The notes: generated by a model not told the origin, from the letters alone. A DNA stretch of 64,000 bases from Flavobacterium sp. SLB02 (GCF_009664855.1 NZ_CP045928.1:1996522-2060521); one strand, 5' to 3'; positions 1 through 9,560 are shown, counted from the first letter of the stretch. Numbers and translations: made by a program.

Positions 1-929
1 CATAAATCCTGAAAATTATTTTTAAAGGGCTGAAACGCATACGAACTATCCGGCGCCTGCAATGAATCTCTTCTAAAAATTTGTCCTACATAAGCACCAC
101 CTGCCCATTTGGTAAGAGGAGAATAAAAGAGCCGTTCGATATTGATACTTTTAGTATAATTATTGTCCAGATCCATATTGTAATGCAATACAGCACCAAT
201 GTAGGTATTCTTGATGTTTGGTACGGTGTAAGTGACATCATTACCATTACTTCCGTCATCAAAACGATTTGTAAAACGGTATTCGAGTTGTTGGCCCGAT
301 CCAAAGAAGTCTTTTTCTTTTACCCCAACAGAAACACGATTACTAGATATTGAGAATTTTGGAATGGTACTCCAGGAATCCAGAACTCGAATAGTAACAT
401 CTACAGAATCTGCTGCTACACCTGCTACTTTGTTTGTGACCCTTACGGCAGAAACGTATCTTTGAGAACGTATTAAACGTTCCGATTCCTGTACTTTGTA
501 AGTGTCGTAAGGAGTGTTTCTTTTGAATAATAATAAGTTATAAATCGCTATTTTTTTTGTTTTAAGATGCAATCTGTTTCCTGTTCTTTCTCCCCAATTT
601 CTGGGCATTTGAGTGGTATCGGTAATAGAATGCCCAAAAGGGTCTAAAGTTTCAATATTAATCTTTCTAATAATTTTACCATTAAAATTGGTTGTGTCAT
701 TTTGAACCAAAATCGGTTCTTTCTTTTTGGTTTTAGCCGACCTGAACAATAGTTTATGAAGTGTCTTAGTAAATTTATTTCTCTTAGAATAATTTTTAAT
801 TTTAGTATACACCTCCGTACTATCCTTTTTGCCGTTTGAATCTTTCTTTGGCTTATCAACCTGACCATAGGCACTTTGTAAACAAAAGCACAAGAGAATA
901 AAAACTATTATTTTAGCGTTTATGGACAT
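1..929 (-). CDS. Outer-membrane POTRA/beta-barrel protein, C-terminus beyond window
   Basis: This reading frame is open from an ATG at 929 to the window edge (309 codons visible) and has no stop in the window. It starts with a signal peptide (residues 1-22, ending SAYGQ). Residues 83-106 (GKIIRKINIETLDPFGHSI) and 142-186 look like POTRA modules: a beta strand, two helices (YDTYKVQESERLIRSQRYVS) and two strands ending IRVLDSWS. A phrase typical of the start of a BamA/TamA-type barrel, FFGSGQQLEYRF, follows at about 208-219. The role is probably an outer-membrane assembly or surface-antigen-like protein. The exact family cannot be fixed without the missing C-terminal barrel. The next gene upstream is 1014-2114 on the same strand. 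Confidence 0.75.
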   Translation of the reverse strand, partial: MSINAKIIVFILLCFCLQSAYGQVDKPKKDSNGKKDSTEVYTKIKNYSKRNKFTKTLHKLLFRSAKTKKKEPILVQNDTTNFNGKIIRKINIETLDPFGHSITDTTQMPRNWGERTGNRLHLKTKKIAIYNLLLFKRNTPYDTYKVQESERLIRSQRYVSAVRVTNKVAGVAADSVDVTIRVLDSWSTIPKFSISSNRVSVGVKEKDFFGSGQQLEYRFTNRFDDGSNGNDVTYTVPNIKNTYIGAVLHYNMDLDNNYTKSINIERLFYSPLTKWAGGAYVGQIFRRDSLQAPDSSYAFQPFKNNFQDL

Positions 930-1013
930 TAGATAATCAGACGGGCTTAAAAGTTATTTTTTGATATGAATATAGTAAATTAATAAGACTATTTTGTAAA
1001 AACGCGATACTAT

Positions 1014-2114
1014 TTAGTTTTGTGCTTTTACTTTTCGAATTCTCCAGGTGAATTTTCTGGGCATATGATTGCCCATTAAGTAGCCCCAGGGTTCTAACGA
1101 ATCGATTCTGTCAAATATAATTTTTAAAATAGCCAAAAGAGGAATCGCTAAAAACATTCCCGATATTCCTGCTGCAGCGCCACCGACAATTATTCCTATG
1201 ATGGAAACAAAAGCATTGATTTCGACTTTAGAGTTAATGATTAAAGGCACTAATAAGTTATTATCTATCAACTGAACAATTATATTCACAATTAAAATGC
1301 CTAAGATTATTGAGGTATCTGCAGAACCTGTTAAAGAGGCTAGAACGGTAATAATACCAGCAATTAAAATACCTATATAAGGAATAAGATTTAAGATTCC
1401 GGTGATTAATCCCAATAAAATAAAATACTTGATTCCGATAATCCAAAGTCCTAAAGCCGTCAATACAGACACGACTATCATTTCGAAGATTAAGCTAACA
1501 ATATAATTATTTATAGAAACTTTAATTTGCGATAAGATATCTTTCAATCTTTCGTGATCATCCTTGTTGACCAATTTTGCTAAGAACAAAATAAAATGAT
1601 CTTTATATAATAAGAATAAAAAAGTATAAATAGGGATAATGGTACAGTCTACAAGTAGGTCAGTTATAGATACTAATGCAGATCCTATAGTTGCTTTTCC
1701 GTTTTGTACAGAATCTTTTGCAACGGTATCAATATATTTTTTCTGTTCGCCAATGCTTACATGAAAATTGTCTTTTACAAATTTATGAATATCTGTTATA
1801 AAGGCGTTTGCATTCTTTTTTATAGTGTCAAAATCATTCGCAATATCGCTAACCTGATAGGATATAAAGATTAGTATACCTACAATGAATGCAGCAAAAA
1901 TTAAAATACAACATGCCGCAGCAAGATGTCTGGGAAATTTTAATCGTGTGTGCAAAAAGGTAAAAACCGGCACTAATAATACCGAGAATAAAAAAGCCAT
2001 TAAGACGGGAGTAATAATGTCTTTTCCGGCGCAAAAAATAAAAGCAAAAGATATAAAGCTAACTAATATAAAAGCAAGTTTAGCATAAAACGGTAATTTT
2101 ATGGTGCGAATCAT
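1014..2114 (-). CDS. AI-2E family transporter (PerM/YdiK-like membrane protein)
   Basis: A 366-residue polytopic inner-membrane protein with about eight hydrophobic segments. It has the family layout: two N-terminal helices, a soluble middle region (about 90-150), then the C-terminal membrane block containing LIPYIGILIAGI and a Gly/Ala-rich GGAAAGISGMFLAIPLLAI segment. The family includes the proposed autoinducer-2 exporter TqsA, but many members have other or unknown substrates (some are Na+/H+ antiporters), so the cargo is not predicted. I chose the ATG at 2114 because the protein then begins MIRTIKLPFYAK directly before the first helix; an in-frame start at 2156 would add 14 atypical residues. 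Confidence 0.85.
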   Translation of the reverse strand: MIRTIKLPFYAKLAFILVSFISFAFIFCAGKDIITPVLMAFLFSVLLVPVFTFLHTRLKFPRHLAAACCILIFAAFIVGILIFISYQVSDIANDFDTIKKNANAFITDIHKFVKDNFHVSIGEQKKYIDTVAKDSVQNGKATIGSALVSITDLLVDCTIIPIYTFLFLLYKDHFILFLAKLVNKDDHERLKDILSQIKVSINNYIVSLIFEMIVVSVLTALGLWIIGIKYFILLGLITGILNLIPYIGILIAGIITVLASLTGSADTSIILGILIVNIIVQLIDNNLLVPLIINSKVEINAFVSIIGIIVGGAAAGISGMFLAIPLLAILKIIFDRIDSLEPWGYLMGNHMPRKFTWRIRKVKAQN

Positions 2115-2227
2115 TGTGTTTTGGTGATTTAGTAAAACTAGAATTTGGTAAAACAAATATTATATTTTATTTAAAAAATATCGTTTTAGCTTTTTCTTAA
2201 TAGTTTATAAAATTCCCATTCAAATTT

Positions 2228-2395
2228 TTATTTTTCGCCACGAATTGCACCAATTAGCACAAATTTTCTTTTGTGTTTGCTTTAAATGCTTTAAAACTTT
2301 GCGAACTTTTTCTGAAATTTTCAGCTCAAAAAGCTTTGTGAGCTTTGCGTAAATCTTTGCGGACTTTGCGGTAAAATTTTGTCCTAGATAAGTTT
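2228..2395. repeat. Dispersed intergenic repeat (tttgcgaacttt / gccacgaatt family)
   Basis: This gap between two minus-strand genes is made of short motifs that recur elsewhere in the window: cgccacgaattgcaccaatt, aaactttgcgaac, gctttgcgtaaatctttgcg and ctttgcggtaaaa. The same phrases occur near 18.7, 41.5 and, in part, 17.9 kb. A 60-codon frame crosses it on the minus strand, but its peptide (KIYAKLTKLFEL...) is only a translation of the repeat. Confidence 0.6.
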
Positions 2396-2925
2396 TAATC
2401 AAAAAACTCTTTTTCTTCGTAATGTGCCGGCATTATTGAGATACCTTTTTGAAGTAATAAATTATTAGGGAAAATAATTTTTTCACCTTCTTTTGTTTTT
2501 AGATTAACATGAAAAGCACTAATATCTTCGATTTCAGCTTCTATAGGGAAATCTTTATCATGAATTTTGATGGTGTCTCCAATTCTGAAAGGGAAGGAGA
2601 AAAACAATATCATTCCTGAAGTAATATTACTTAAAATAGACCATTGCGCAAACATAGCCACTCCAATAACAGTAGCAATTGAAGAAACGGTTATAAAAAT
2701 ATCTTTGGTCTCAACTCCCCAAATTACAATTAAACTTATCGTTACCAGTATATTCATTAAAATATGGATATACTTGATAACCAGATTAGTTCGGTGTTCT
2801 AATAAGTGACTTGTACTGGCGTAACGGCGAATTAATTTTGCAATAATTACTCTTAACGCTACTAAAGCGAAAAGAATAATTATGGTGCTGAAAATCTCCT
2901 GACTATATTCTTTAAAAGAAAACAT
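2395..2925 (-). CDS. Small MscS-family mechanosensitive channel
   Basis: A 176-residue membrane protein. Two hydrophobic helices (about 12-32 and 48-68) precede the pore-lining helix region VIGVAMFAQWSILSNITSGMILFFSFPFRIGDTIKI (written here across the conserved TM3/beta-domain junction), then the beta domain DISAFHVNLKTKEGEKIIFPNN, whose final FPNN is diagnostic of MscS. It lacks the large C-terminal cytoplasmic cage of E. coli MscS (286 aa), so it is a minimal member. The expected role is tension-gated solute release in hypo-osmotic shock, inferred from the family. It lies 10 bp downstream of maf and probably shares its transcript. Confidence 0.85.
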   Translation of the reverse strand: MFSFKEYSQEIFSTIIILFALVALRVIIAKLIRRYASTSHLLEHRTNLVIKYIHILMNILVTISLIVIWGVETKDIFITVSSIATVIGVAMFAQWSILSNITSGMILFFSFPFRIGDTIKIHDKDFPIEAEIEDISAFHVNLKTKEGEKIIFPNNLLLQKGISIMPAHYEEKEFFD

Positions 2926-2935
2926 AAATATTTTT

Positions 2936-3520
2936 TTACACTAAAGTACTCAAATATTCGTAAACTTTAGCTGTTGGTAAGCCCATAACATTGGTATAAG
3001 AGCCTTCGACTTTTGCAACTGCCATAAAACCAAACCATTCCTGAATGCCGTAAGCACCGGCTTTGTCATAAGGTTTATAGTTTTCGATGTAATACAAAAT
3101 TGCTTCATCTGACAAATCTTTGAACGTTACTTTTGTCACATCATTTATTACAGTAGAAGTAAAGCCAGTTCTAAAACATACCGATGTAAAAACTTCATGC
3201 GTGTCGTTTGACATTGATTTGATCATTTCAAAAGCTTCCTGGGCATTTTTTGGTTTTCCTAAAGCTTTATCCTGATGCCACACTATTGTATCGCTGGTAA
3301 TCAGAATTTCATTCTCCTTTAGTTCTCCATCAAATGCACTTGCTTTTAATGCCGCCAAATAATCAGTGATTTCAACTGCTTTTAATTCCAGAGGATAAAT
3401 TTCTTCAATTTCTTTTAATCTTATTTCGAAATCAAGGTCCAAATCCTTAAAAAACTGTTGTCTGCGTGGTGAGCCCGAAGCCAAGATTAAAGTATATTTT
3501 TTTAATTTTTCTTTAAGCAT
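2936..3520 (-). CDS. maf: Maf-like nucleoside triphosphate pyrophosphatase
   Basis: A 194-residue protein of normal Maf length. The phosphate-binding motif SGSPRRQ lies at residues 15-21 and the conserved SDTIVWHQDKALGKP segment at about 74-88. Family members hydrolyse non-canonical or damaged nucleoside triphosphates such as dTTP/UTP or modified nucleotides to monophosphate and pyrophosphate (house-cleaning), and some inhibit septation when over-expressed. The start overlaps the end of the prenyltransferase gene by 8 bp, indicating translational coupling in an operon with 3513-4439 and 2395-2925. Confidence 0.92.
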   Translation of the reverse strand: MLKEKLKKYTLILASGSPRRQQFFKDLDLDFEIRLKEIEEIYPLELKAVEITDYLAALKASAFDGELKENEILITSDTIVWHQDKALGKPKNAQEAFEMIKSMSNDTHEVFTSVCFRTGFTSTVINDVTKVTFKDLSDEAILYYIENYKPYDKAGAYGIQEWFGFMAVAKVEGSYTNVMGLPTAKVYEYLSTLV

Positions 3521-4439
3521 TGTATTTGATATTTAGGGTAATAATTAGAATGGATAAAATTCCGAAGAACAAAATGAGTTTTAAAACGGTACTCAAATGA
3601 TGATAATCTTTATTAGATTTTGCGGAAATGATTTTTACAATAAAGTATAAAAGCGGCGCCAGAACAAAAGCAAAGGCATAAAATGTTGCGATGAAAAGAT
3701 TGTTCTGAAAAAAATACATATTGACATAAAGCAGACATAATATAAAAGCAATAACTGCAAAACCGACTGCAATTTTTGCAGCGCGACTAATACCAATTGC
3801 AATAGGTAACGTATTCATTCCTTGATTGTAATCGCCATTTACATCTTCGATATCTTTAACAATTTCACGAATAAAATTAATCATAAAAGCAAACAAAGCA
3901 TAATCTGTCAGTATAGAAAAAAAACTGGCCATCTGCGCCTGATTTTCAGCATTAGTTGCCGGAAAAAGATCAAAAACGCCAATGATTACAACACTTGCAG
4001 AAAGTAGCAATGCTACAACAAAATTCCCTAGAATCATGATTTGTTTTAAGGTTGTGGCATAGAAATAAAGCAACGATGCGATCAAAATAAACAGCGAAGC
4101 AAAACCAGGCCTTAAAATGATATTAGATAAAACAAAACCCAGAGCAACCCCAGTAATATTAAGTCCGATATAAATATTATACGCAGCAGTTTCTGAGATG
4201 CCTTTGCCAATAACAACATCCTTAGGTTTATTGATGGTATCTGTTGCCACATCATATATATTGTTAATTACATAACCGGCTGCGGCCAATAAAACGGTAC
4301 TCAAAACCAGTAATCCGTATTGCCAGTCGCTAAGGGCTAATGGAATATTTTGCTGTTTTAAAAAAGCATAACGAAATAATACCTGCATAAAAGCAAGCAT
4401 CAGTAGGTTCTTATATCGAATGAGTTTGAGGAATTTCAT
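3513..4439 (-). CDS. UbiA-family prenyltransferase (geranylgeranylglycerol-phosphate-type)
   Basis: A 308-residue protein with about eight to nine membrane helices. The first Asp-rich motif, NNIYDVATD, lies at residues 59-67, and the second, REIVKDIEDVNGD, at about 190-202; both bind the Mg-prenyl-diphosphate substrate in UbiA enzymes. Bacteroidota carry a UbiA paralogue annotated as geranylgeranylglycerol-phosphate geranylgeranyltransferase that sits next to maf and kdsC-like genes, which fits this setting. The acceptor is not determined here. MenA is encoded separately at 27882, so this is not the menaquinone enzyme. Confidence 0.85.
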   Translation of the reverse strand: MKFLKLIRYKNLLMLAFMQVLFRYAFLKQQNIPLALSDWQYGLLVLSTVLLAAAGYVINNIYDVATDTINKPKDVVIGKGISETAAYNIYIGLNITGVALGFVLSNIILRPGFASLFILIASLLYFYATTLKQIMILGNFVVALLLSASVVIIGVFDLFPATNAENQAQMASFFSILTDYALFAFMINFIREIVKDIEDVNGDYNQGMNTLPIAIGISRAAKIAVGFAVIAFILCLLYVNMYFFQNNLFIATFYAFAFVLAPLLYFIVKIISAKSNKDYHHLSTVLKLILFFGILSILIITLNIKYNA

Positions 4440-4558
4440 TTTTTTTTAAGTTACAAAGGTTCAAAGAGGCAGAGGGACTAAGGTTTTCTTCATTTCAAGT
4501 TCACGTCATTCCAAACCTGAATACTGAAACAATTTGTTACTGAGACTGAGACTGAAAA

Positions 4559-5089
4559 CTAATCATGTTTCCCATTAAAATATTCCATCCATTTTCCCTG
4601 CACTTTCATCACTTGTTCGATTACATCTCTTACAGCACCTTTTCCGCCTTTTACGTGCGACACATAACGGCAAATATTTTTGATTTCAGGACTTGCATCC
4701 TGCGGACAGGTTGGTAAACCTACTAATTTCATAACATGAAAATCAGGAATATCATCACCCATATATAATACCTGTTCAGGCTTAATATTATAGGTTTCGG
4801 TGTATTCTTTAAAAGTGGATACTTTATCAGGAGCTCCTAAATGAATGTCTTTAATTCCAAGATTATGCAAACGAACACGAACGCCTTCATTGCTTCCGCC
4901 AGAAATAATACAAACATTATAACCACTTTCTACAGCTGCTTTCATAGCATAACCGTCACGAATATTCATCGTTCGGAGTATTTCTCCTTCATTGGTTACA
5001 AAAACCGAACTGTCTGTAAGTACGCCATCAACATCAAAAACAAAAGTAGTGATGTCGTTCATTATTTCTTTAAAGTGCTTGTCTATCAT
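4559..5089 (-). CDS. kdsC: 3-deoxy-D-manno-octulosonate 8-phosphate phosphatase KdsC
   Basis: A 176-residue HAD phosphatase without a large cap, as in KdsC. Motif I FDVDGVLTDS starts at residue 18 (nucleophile D19, general acid D21), motif II is IISGG, and MGDDIPD near residue 111 gives the Mg-binding aspartates. The enzyme dephosphorylates KDO-8-phosphate in the cytoplasm to make KDO for lipid A and inner-core LPS. The 5' end overlaps the upstream DUF2520 gene by 20 bp. A second ATG at 5062 would remove the overlap, but the longer form gives a KdsC of usual length. Confidence 0.9.
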   Translation of the reverse strand: MIDKHFKEIMNDITTFVFDVDGVLTDSSVFVTNEGEILRTMNIRDGYAMKAAVESGYNVCIISGGSNEGVRVRLHNLGIKDIHLGAPDKVSTFKEYTETYNIKPEQVLYMGDDIPDFHVMKLVGLPTCPQDASPEIKNICRYVSHVKGGKGAVRDVIEQVMKVQGKWMEYFNGKHD

Positions 5090-5831
5090 CTTGAATAGAT
5101 TGTGTTATAAGTTTATAGATATTTTTTTGATTTTCACTGGTTAAGTACGCCAAATGCGCATCAATTGTAACCGAATCATTCCGTTTTGCAGGCCCTGTTT
5201 GCGCATCGACAGGATTTAAAGTATTGATCTTTTCGGCGGTTTCCTGTATCAATGGTCTTAAAATTTCGAAAGGAACCTGATGTTCCTCACAAATTTCCTG
5301 TCCTATATGATATAAGTGATTCGTAAAATTATTTACAAAAACAGCCGCAACGTGCAACGCTTTTCTTTGGTCTGAATTAATAGCAAAAACAGCATTCGAA
5401 ACACTTTTGGCAACGGTTTCTAAAACACGAAAGTCAAAAGTATTTTCAGCTTCTAAACAAAGCGGAATGATAGAAAAATCAATCTCTTTGTTTTTAGAAA
5501 ATGTTTGAAGCGGGTAGAAAACACCCTTTCTGTTTTTTGCATCCAGAACATCAAGAGAAGCAGCACCGGAAGTATGAACAACGATTCGGTTGTGAAAAGG
5601 CAGTTGTCTCGAAACATCTGCAATAGCCTTGTCTGAAACGGCAATAATGTACAAATCACTTTCCTGTAATTCTTCAAAATCACTTGTAATTTTATCAAAT
5701 TCAATGAGAGAACTTAAGGTTTCTTTTTTTCTTGAATATACCTGTACAATTTCTACAAGTTCACTTTTGGTGAAAGCTTTTATCAAATGTTGGGCAACAT
5801 TTCCTGAACCAATTATTGTTATTCGAGTCAT
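5070..5831 (-). CDS. Rossmann-like and DUF2520 domain protein (dehydrogenase-like)
   Basis: A 253-residue protein. The N-terminus (TRITIIGSGNVAQHLIKAF) carries a GxGxxA nucleotide-binding turn at residues 8-13, as in ProC and F420:NADP oxidoreductases. The C-terminal helical DUF2520 domain includes ALHVAAVFVNNFTNHLY and TGPAKRNDSVTIDAHL (an xGPxxRxD phrase conserved in the family). The family lies close to pyrroline-5-carboxylate reductase and ketopantoate reductase folds, but the substrate is unknown. A TAATTTTG sequence at 5836-5843 lies only 4 bp before the ATG, so transcription may begin very near the start codon. It overlaps kdsC by 20 bp. Confidence 0.85.
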   Translation of the reverse strand: MTRITIIGSGNVAQHLIKAFTKSELVEIVQVYSRKKETLSSLIEFDKITSDFEELQESDLYIIAVSDKAIADVSRQLPFHNRIVVHTSGAASLDVLDAKNRKGVFYPLQTFSKNKEIDFSIIPLCLEAENTFDFRVLETVAKSVSNAVFAINSDQRKALHVAAVFVNNFTNHLYHIGQEICEEHQVPFEILRPLIQETAEKINTLNPVDAQTGPAKRNDSVTIDAHLAYLTSENQKNIYKLITQSIQDDRQAL

Positions 5832-6165
5832 AGCGCAAAATTAGCATTATTTTTTTTAAAGAAAATAGCCAAAACTGAGTTTAGCCACAGATTGCACCGA
5901 TTAAAATGATTTTAATAGCGCATTATTTTGTTAATGATATGCAAACGTTGACTTATAAAGGTATATTTCATCAAACTGAGATTTGTAAAACCATAGAAAA
6001 CAGTTTTATTATTAGAAAAATACTTTAACCCTTTTAGGTTGCGGACTAATAGTCTCTTTTACAATAAATGGGACTGTTATGGTTTTGTAAAGTTAAGCGT
6101 ACATTTTTGTGAATTTGATTTAAAATGGTATCCTATTTTTGGTTTTTATTAACAAACTTCAAATA

Positions 6166-6194
6166 TTGGAACTCAACATTTTTAAGTACTTTTG
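6166..6194 (+). promoter_or_regulatory. Bacteroidota-type promoter of ccsBA
   Basis: TTG at 6166-6168 and TACTTTTG at 6187-6194 (consensus TAnnTTTG), separated by 18 bp, match the -33/-7 pattern of the Bacteroidota housekeeping sigma factor. Transcription would start near 6201, which places translation at the ATG at 6226 and argues against any start upstream of the promoter. Confidence 0.7.
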
Positions 6195-6225
6195 TGCCAC
6201 TTTTATACAATGTAATTCCTCAAAA

Positions 6226-9200
6226 ATGGATAAAAAAATATTCTCTTTTTTGTTTTCTACACGATTAATGTCTGTTCTTTTTTTAACATTTGCTTTAGCA
6301 ATGGGTATTGGTACTTTTATCGAAAGTAAATACAATACAGACACAGCCCGAATTCTAATTTATAATACATGGTGGTTTGAAGCAATAATGGTCTTCTTTT
6401 TGATCAATTTCTTCGGAAATATCAAACGTTACCAATTGCATAAAAAGGAAAAATGGGCGACACTTATACTTCATATCGCTTTTATTTTTATTCTTATAGG
6501 AGCTTTTATTACACGTTATATCAGCTACGAAGGTATGATGCCAATTCGTGAAGGCGCTGCCGAAAATCAAATCTATTCAGATAAAACATTCTTAACTGTT
6601 TTTGCAGACGGAGAATACAAAGGCGAAATGAAACGCAGAGTTTTTGACAAAGCACTATTGTTCTCGCCAGTTACCAATAACGATTTTACACTTTCAGGTA
6701 AATTCGACGAAACTCCTTTTGAAGTGACTTACGTTAAGTACATCATGGGAGCCAAAGAAACGATAAAACCTTCAGCAAACGGAACTTTATACCTTAAATT
6801 GGTAGAAGCAGGAGCAGGCGGACGTGAAGAACATTTCCTAAAAGAAGGAGAAGTTCAGAACATTCATAATGTATTATTTGCATTAAACAAACCTACCGAA
6901 GGCGCGATCAATATCAATACTCAAGGAGAAAAATATACCATTCAAACCCCTTTTGAAGGAGAGTTTATGCGAATGGCAGATAAATTAAAAGGAGCTGTAA
7001 CCAAAGATAATGTTCAGCCTCTTATGATGCGTTCTTTATATAGTATTGGAGACATCCGAATCGTTTTTCCGGATCCAGCTATAAGAGGAGTTGTTGATTA
7101 TGAGTCGGATAATGATTTCAAAGCAAAATCTCATCATGATGCTTTGGTGGTAAAAGTTAAAGCCGATGGAAAGGAAAAAGAAGTTCGTCTTTTAGGATCT
7201 AAAGGTAGCATAGGGGAGCCTCAAACCGTAAAAATTGGTAAAATCGAATACAGTTTATTCTACGGAAGTAAAGCGTATGTATTACCATTCAAAATAAAAT
7301 TAAACGATTTTATCGCCACAAAATATCCTGGAACAGAAAAAAGTTATTCTGCTTTCGAAAGTAAAGTAACGGTTCAGGATTCTACAGAAACATTTGATGC
7401 CAGAATTTTTATGAACAACGTTTTAGACCATAAAGGATACAGATTTTTTCAATCTTCATTCGATCCGGACGAAAAAGGAACCGTATTATCTGTAAACCAC
7501 GATTTCTGGGGAACTTCTATTACTTACTTTGGATATTTTATGTTATACTTTGGTCTAATGGCTATTATGTTTACCAAACATTCTCGCTTTGCTGATCTAA
7601 AACGTAAATTAGATAATGTAAAAAAGAAAAAACTAATTACGATCCTGGTTTTAATGCTAAGTTTCGCTGGTTTTTCTCAGGCACCACACGTTCATACGCC
7701 TGGTGACGGTCACGACCACAATCATAATCATGCACCAGCAGATCCTAACGATCATGCCAATCACGTAACTGCAGCACCAAGTCAGAAACAAATAGATTCG
7801 TTACTAACGATTTACAAAGCTCCGGTAGCACACGCTGCTAAATTCGGACGTTTGATTATTCAGGATGCCGGAGGTAGAATGAAACCTATCAATACTTTCT
7901 CATCTGAACTATTAAGAAAAGTAAGTCATAAGGATACTTACAACGGAATGAACTCTGATCAGGTGTTCTTGTCAATGACACAGTACGCTCAGGTTTGGAT
8001 ACAAGTTCCGCTTATTTATCTTAATACCAAAGATGATAGTATCCGTAAAATCATTGGTGTAGACAGAAAAGCAAAACTAGCGCCGTTTGTAAAATTCTTT
8101 GACGAAAACGGAAATTATAAATTATCTCCTTATTTAGATGCAGCATACAAAGCAGCAAATCCAAATAGTTTTGAGACAGACTTTATAGAAACAGATAAAA
8201 AAGTTAACTTGATGGAATCTGCTTTGAGCGGAAGTATCCTGAGAATTTTCCCAATCCCGAATGATCCAAACAACAAATGGATTTCTTATTTAGAAATTCA
8301 GAACGCAGGATTAAAAGGCATGGATTCTACATATGTGAAACAAATTCTGCCTTTATATTTCAGTGCTTTAAACAACGGATCAATTTCTAAAAACTTTGAT
8401 ACTGCCGATCATTTGGTGGAAAGTATTGACGGTTTCCAAAAGAAATTTGGAAGTAAAGTACGTCCAAGTGATAAGAAAATCGATCTTGAAATTGCTTACA
8501 ACACCTACAACATTTTACCAAAAATGTTCTATTGGTATTCACTTGCCGGAATTTTCATGTTGATCTTTACGCTTTTCAGTACCTTCTTTGATAAAAAATG
8601 GCTTCGTATTACTGTAAATGGTTTTCATATATTAATAGGAGTAATATTTGCATTTCATACCGTAGCATTAATCGCCCGTTGGTACATTTCAGGTCACGCA
8701 CCTTGGAGTAACGCCTACGAAGCAATTGTTTACGTTGCCTGGGCAACCATGTTCTTCGGCCTGGCTTTTGATCGTAAATCAAAACTTACCGTTGCATCGG
8801 CAGCATTCGTAACAGCGATGATCTTTTTTGCTGCAGACGCCAACTGGATCGATCCTGAAATTGCAAACCTGCAGCCGGTTCTTAACTCATATTGGTTAAT
8901 GATTCACGTAGCAGTAATTGTAGGAAGTTATGGTCCGTTTGCTTTAGGGATGATTCTTGGTCTTGTTGGATTAATTTTAATCTTCTTTACCAACGAAAAG
9001 AACAAGGCTAAAATGGATTTAAACATCAAAGAAATTACCTATATAAACGAAATGTCCTTAACAATTGGTCTAATCATGCTAACGATTGGTAACTTCCTTG
9101 GAGGACAATGGGCCAACGAAAGCTGGGGACGTTACTGGGGATGGGATCCAAAAGAAACCTGGGCTCTAATCTCGATTATGATATATGCGTTCGTAATTCA

Positions 9201-9438
9201 CGCTCGTTTTGTTCCTTCATTAAGAGGGCAATGGTTCTTTAATTTAATGAGTATGTTTGCCTTTGTGTCTATTTTGTTTACCTATTACGGAGTAAACTTT
9301 CACCTCGTAGGACTGCACTCTTATGCAAGCGGAGAAGCACATTCATTAAGCTGGATCTGGTATTCATTAGGAACAATTTCCCTTCTCGGAATTCTCACAT
9401 ATCCAAAATACCGAAAGTATTATAAAAAGAAAAAATAA
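6226..9438 (+). CDS. ccsBA: Fused ResB-CcsA cytochrome c biogenesis protein (CcsBA)
   Basis: A 1070-residue System II cytochrome c maturation protein with both halves in one chain, as in many Bacteroidota and epsilonproteobacteria. The N-terminal ResB/CcsB half (about 1-480) has helices near residues 10-30, 45-65, 75-95 and 440-465, with a large periplasmic domain between. The C-terminal CcsA half (about 770-1070) carries the haem-handling tryptophan-rich motif WGRYWGWDPKETW from W967 and several conserved membrane histidines. The protein moves haem across the inner membrane and ligates it to apocytochrome CXXCH motifs. Residues 488-513, just after an internal signal-like helix, contain eight histidines in 26 residues. 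The ATG at 6226 was chosen because the promoter lies at 6166-6194. It is transcribed alone and ends at a strong terminator. Confidence 0.92.
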   Translation: MDKKIFSFLFSTRLMSVLFLTFALAMGIGTFIESKYNTDTARILIYNTWWFEAIMVFFLINFFGNIKRYQLHKKEKWATLILHIAFIFILIGAFITRYISYEGMMPIREGAAENQIYSDKTFLTVFADGEYKGEMKRRVFDKALLFSPVTNNDFTLSGKFDETPFEVTYVKYIMGAKETIKPSANGTLYLKLVEAGAGGREEHFLKEGEVQNIHNVLFALNKPTEGAININTQGEKYTIQTPFEGEFMRMADKLKGAVTKDNVQPLMMRSLYSIGDIRIVFPDPAIRGVVDYESDNDFKAKSHHDALVVKVKADGKEKEVRLLGSKGSIGEPQTVKIGKIEYSLFYGSKAYVLPFKIKLNDFIATKYPGTEKSYSAFESKVTVQDSTETFDARIFMNNVLDHKGYRFFQSSFDPDEKGTVLSVNHDFWGTSITYFGYFMLYFGLMAIMFTKHSRFADLKRKLDNVKKKKLITILVLMLSFAGFSQAPHVHTPGDGHDHNHNHAPADPNDHANHVTAAPSQKQIDSLLTIYKAPVAHAAKFGRLIIQDAGGRMKPINTFSSELLRKVSHKDTYNGMNSDQVFLSMTQYAQVWIQVPLIYLNTKDDSIRKIIGVDRKAKLAPFVKFFDENGNYKLSPYLDAAYKAANPNSFETDFIETDKKVNLMESALSGSILRIFPIPNDPNNKWISYLEIQNAGLKGMDSTYVKQILPLYFSALNNGSISKNFDTADHLVESIDGFQKKFGSKVRPSDKKIDLEIAYNTYNILPKMFYWYSLAGIFMLIFTLFSTFFDKKWLRITVNGFHILIGVIFAFHTVALIARWYISGHAPWSNAYEAIVYVAWATMFFGLAFDRKSKLTVASAAFVTAMIFFAADANWIDPEIANLQPVLNSYWLMIHVAVIVGSYGPFALGMILGLVGLILIFFTNEKNKAKMDLNIKEITYINEMSLTIGLIMLTIGNFLGGQWANESWGRYWGWDPKETWALISIMIYAFVIHARFVPSLRGQWFFNLMSMFAFVSILFTYYGVNFHLVGLHSYASGEAHSLSWIWYSLGTISLLGILTYPKYRKYYKKKK

Positions 9439-9464
9439 TAACTAAGGTATTTTTATTAATTCGC

Positions 9465-9500
9465 AAAAAAGGTTCAACTGTCATAGTTGAACCTTTTTTT
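9465..9500 (+). terminator. Rho-independent terminator after ccsBA
   Basis: The inverted repeat GGTTCAACT (9471-9479) / AGTTGAACC (9485-9493) with flanking A and T runs forms a strong hairpin followed by seven Ts, 27 bp after the ccsBA stop. The A-run on the other side could also make it work on the minus strand. Confidence 0.9.
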
Positions 9501-9560
9501 ATATTTTATTATAAAGATAAATTAGAAATTCCCTTCTGTTACACCTAGATGACTTGAAGA

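Noticed and set aside
2220..2402. 60-codon minus-strand frame between the MscS gene and the AI-2E transporter
   Set aside because: It is a translation of the dispersed tttgcgaacttt repeat; the same motif occurs elsewhere without the frame.
6139..6226. Longer N-terminus for CcsBA starting at 6139
   Set aside because: The promoter at 6166-6194 lies inside this extension, so the mRNA would not contain the codons.
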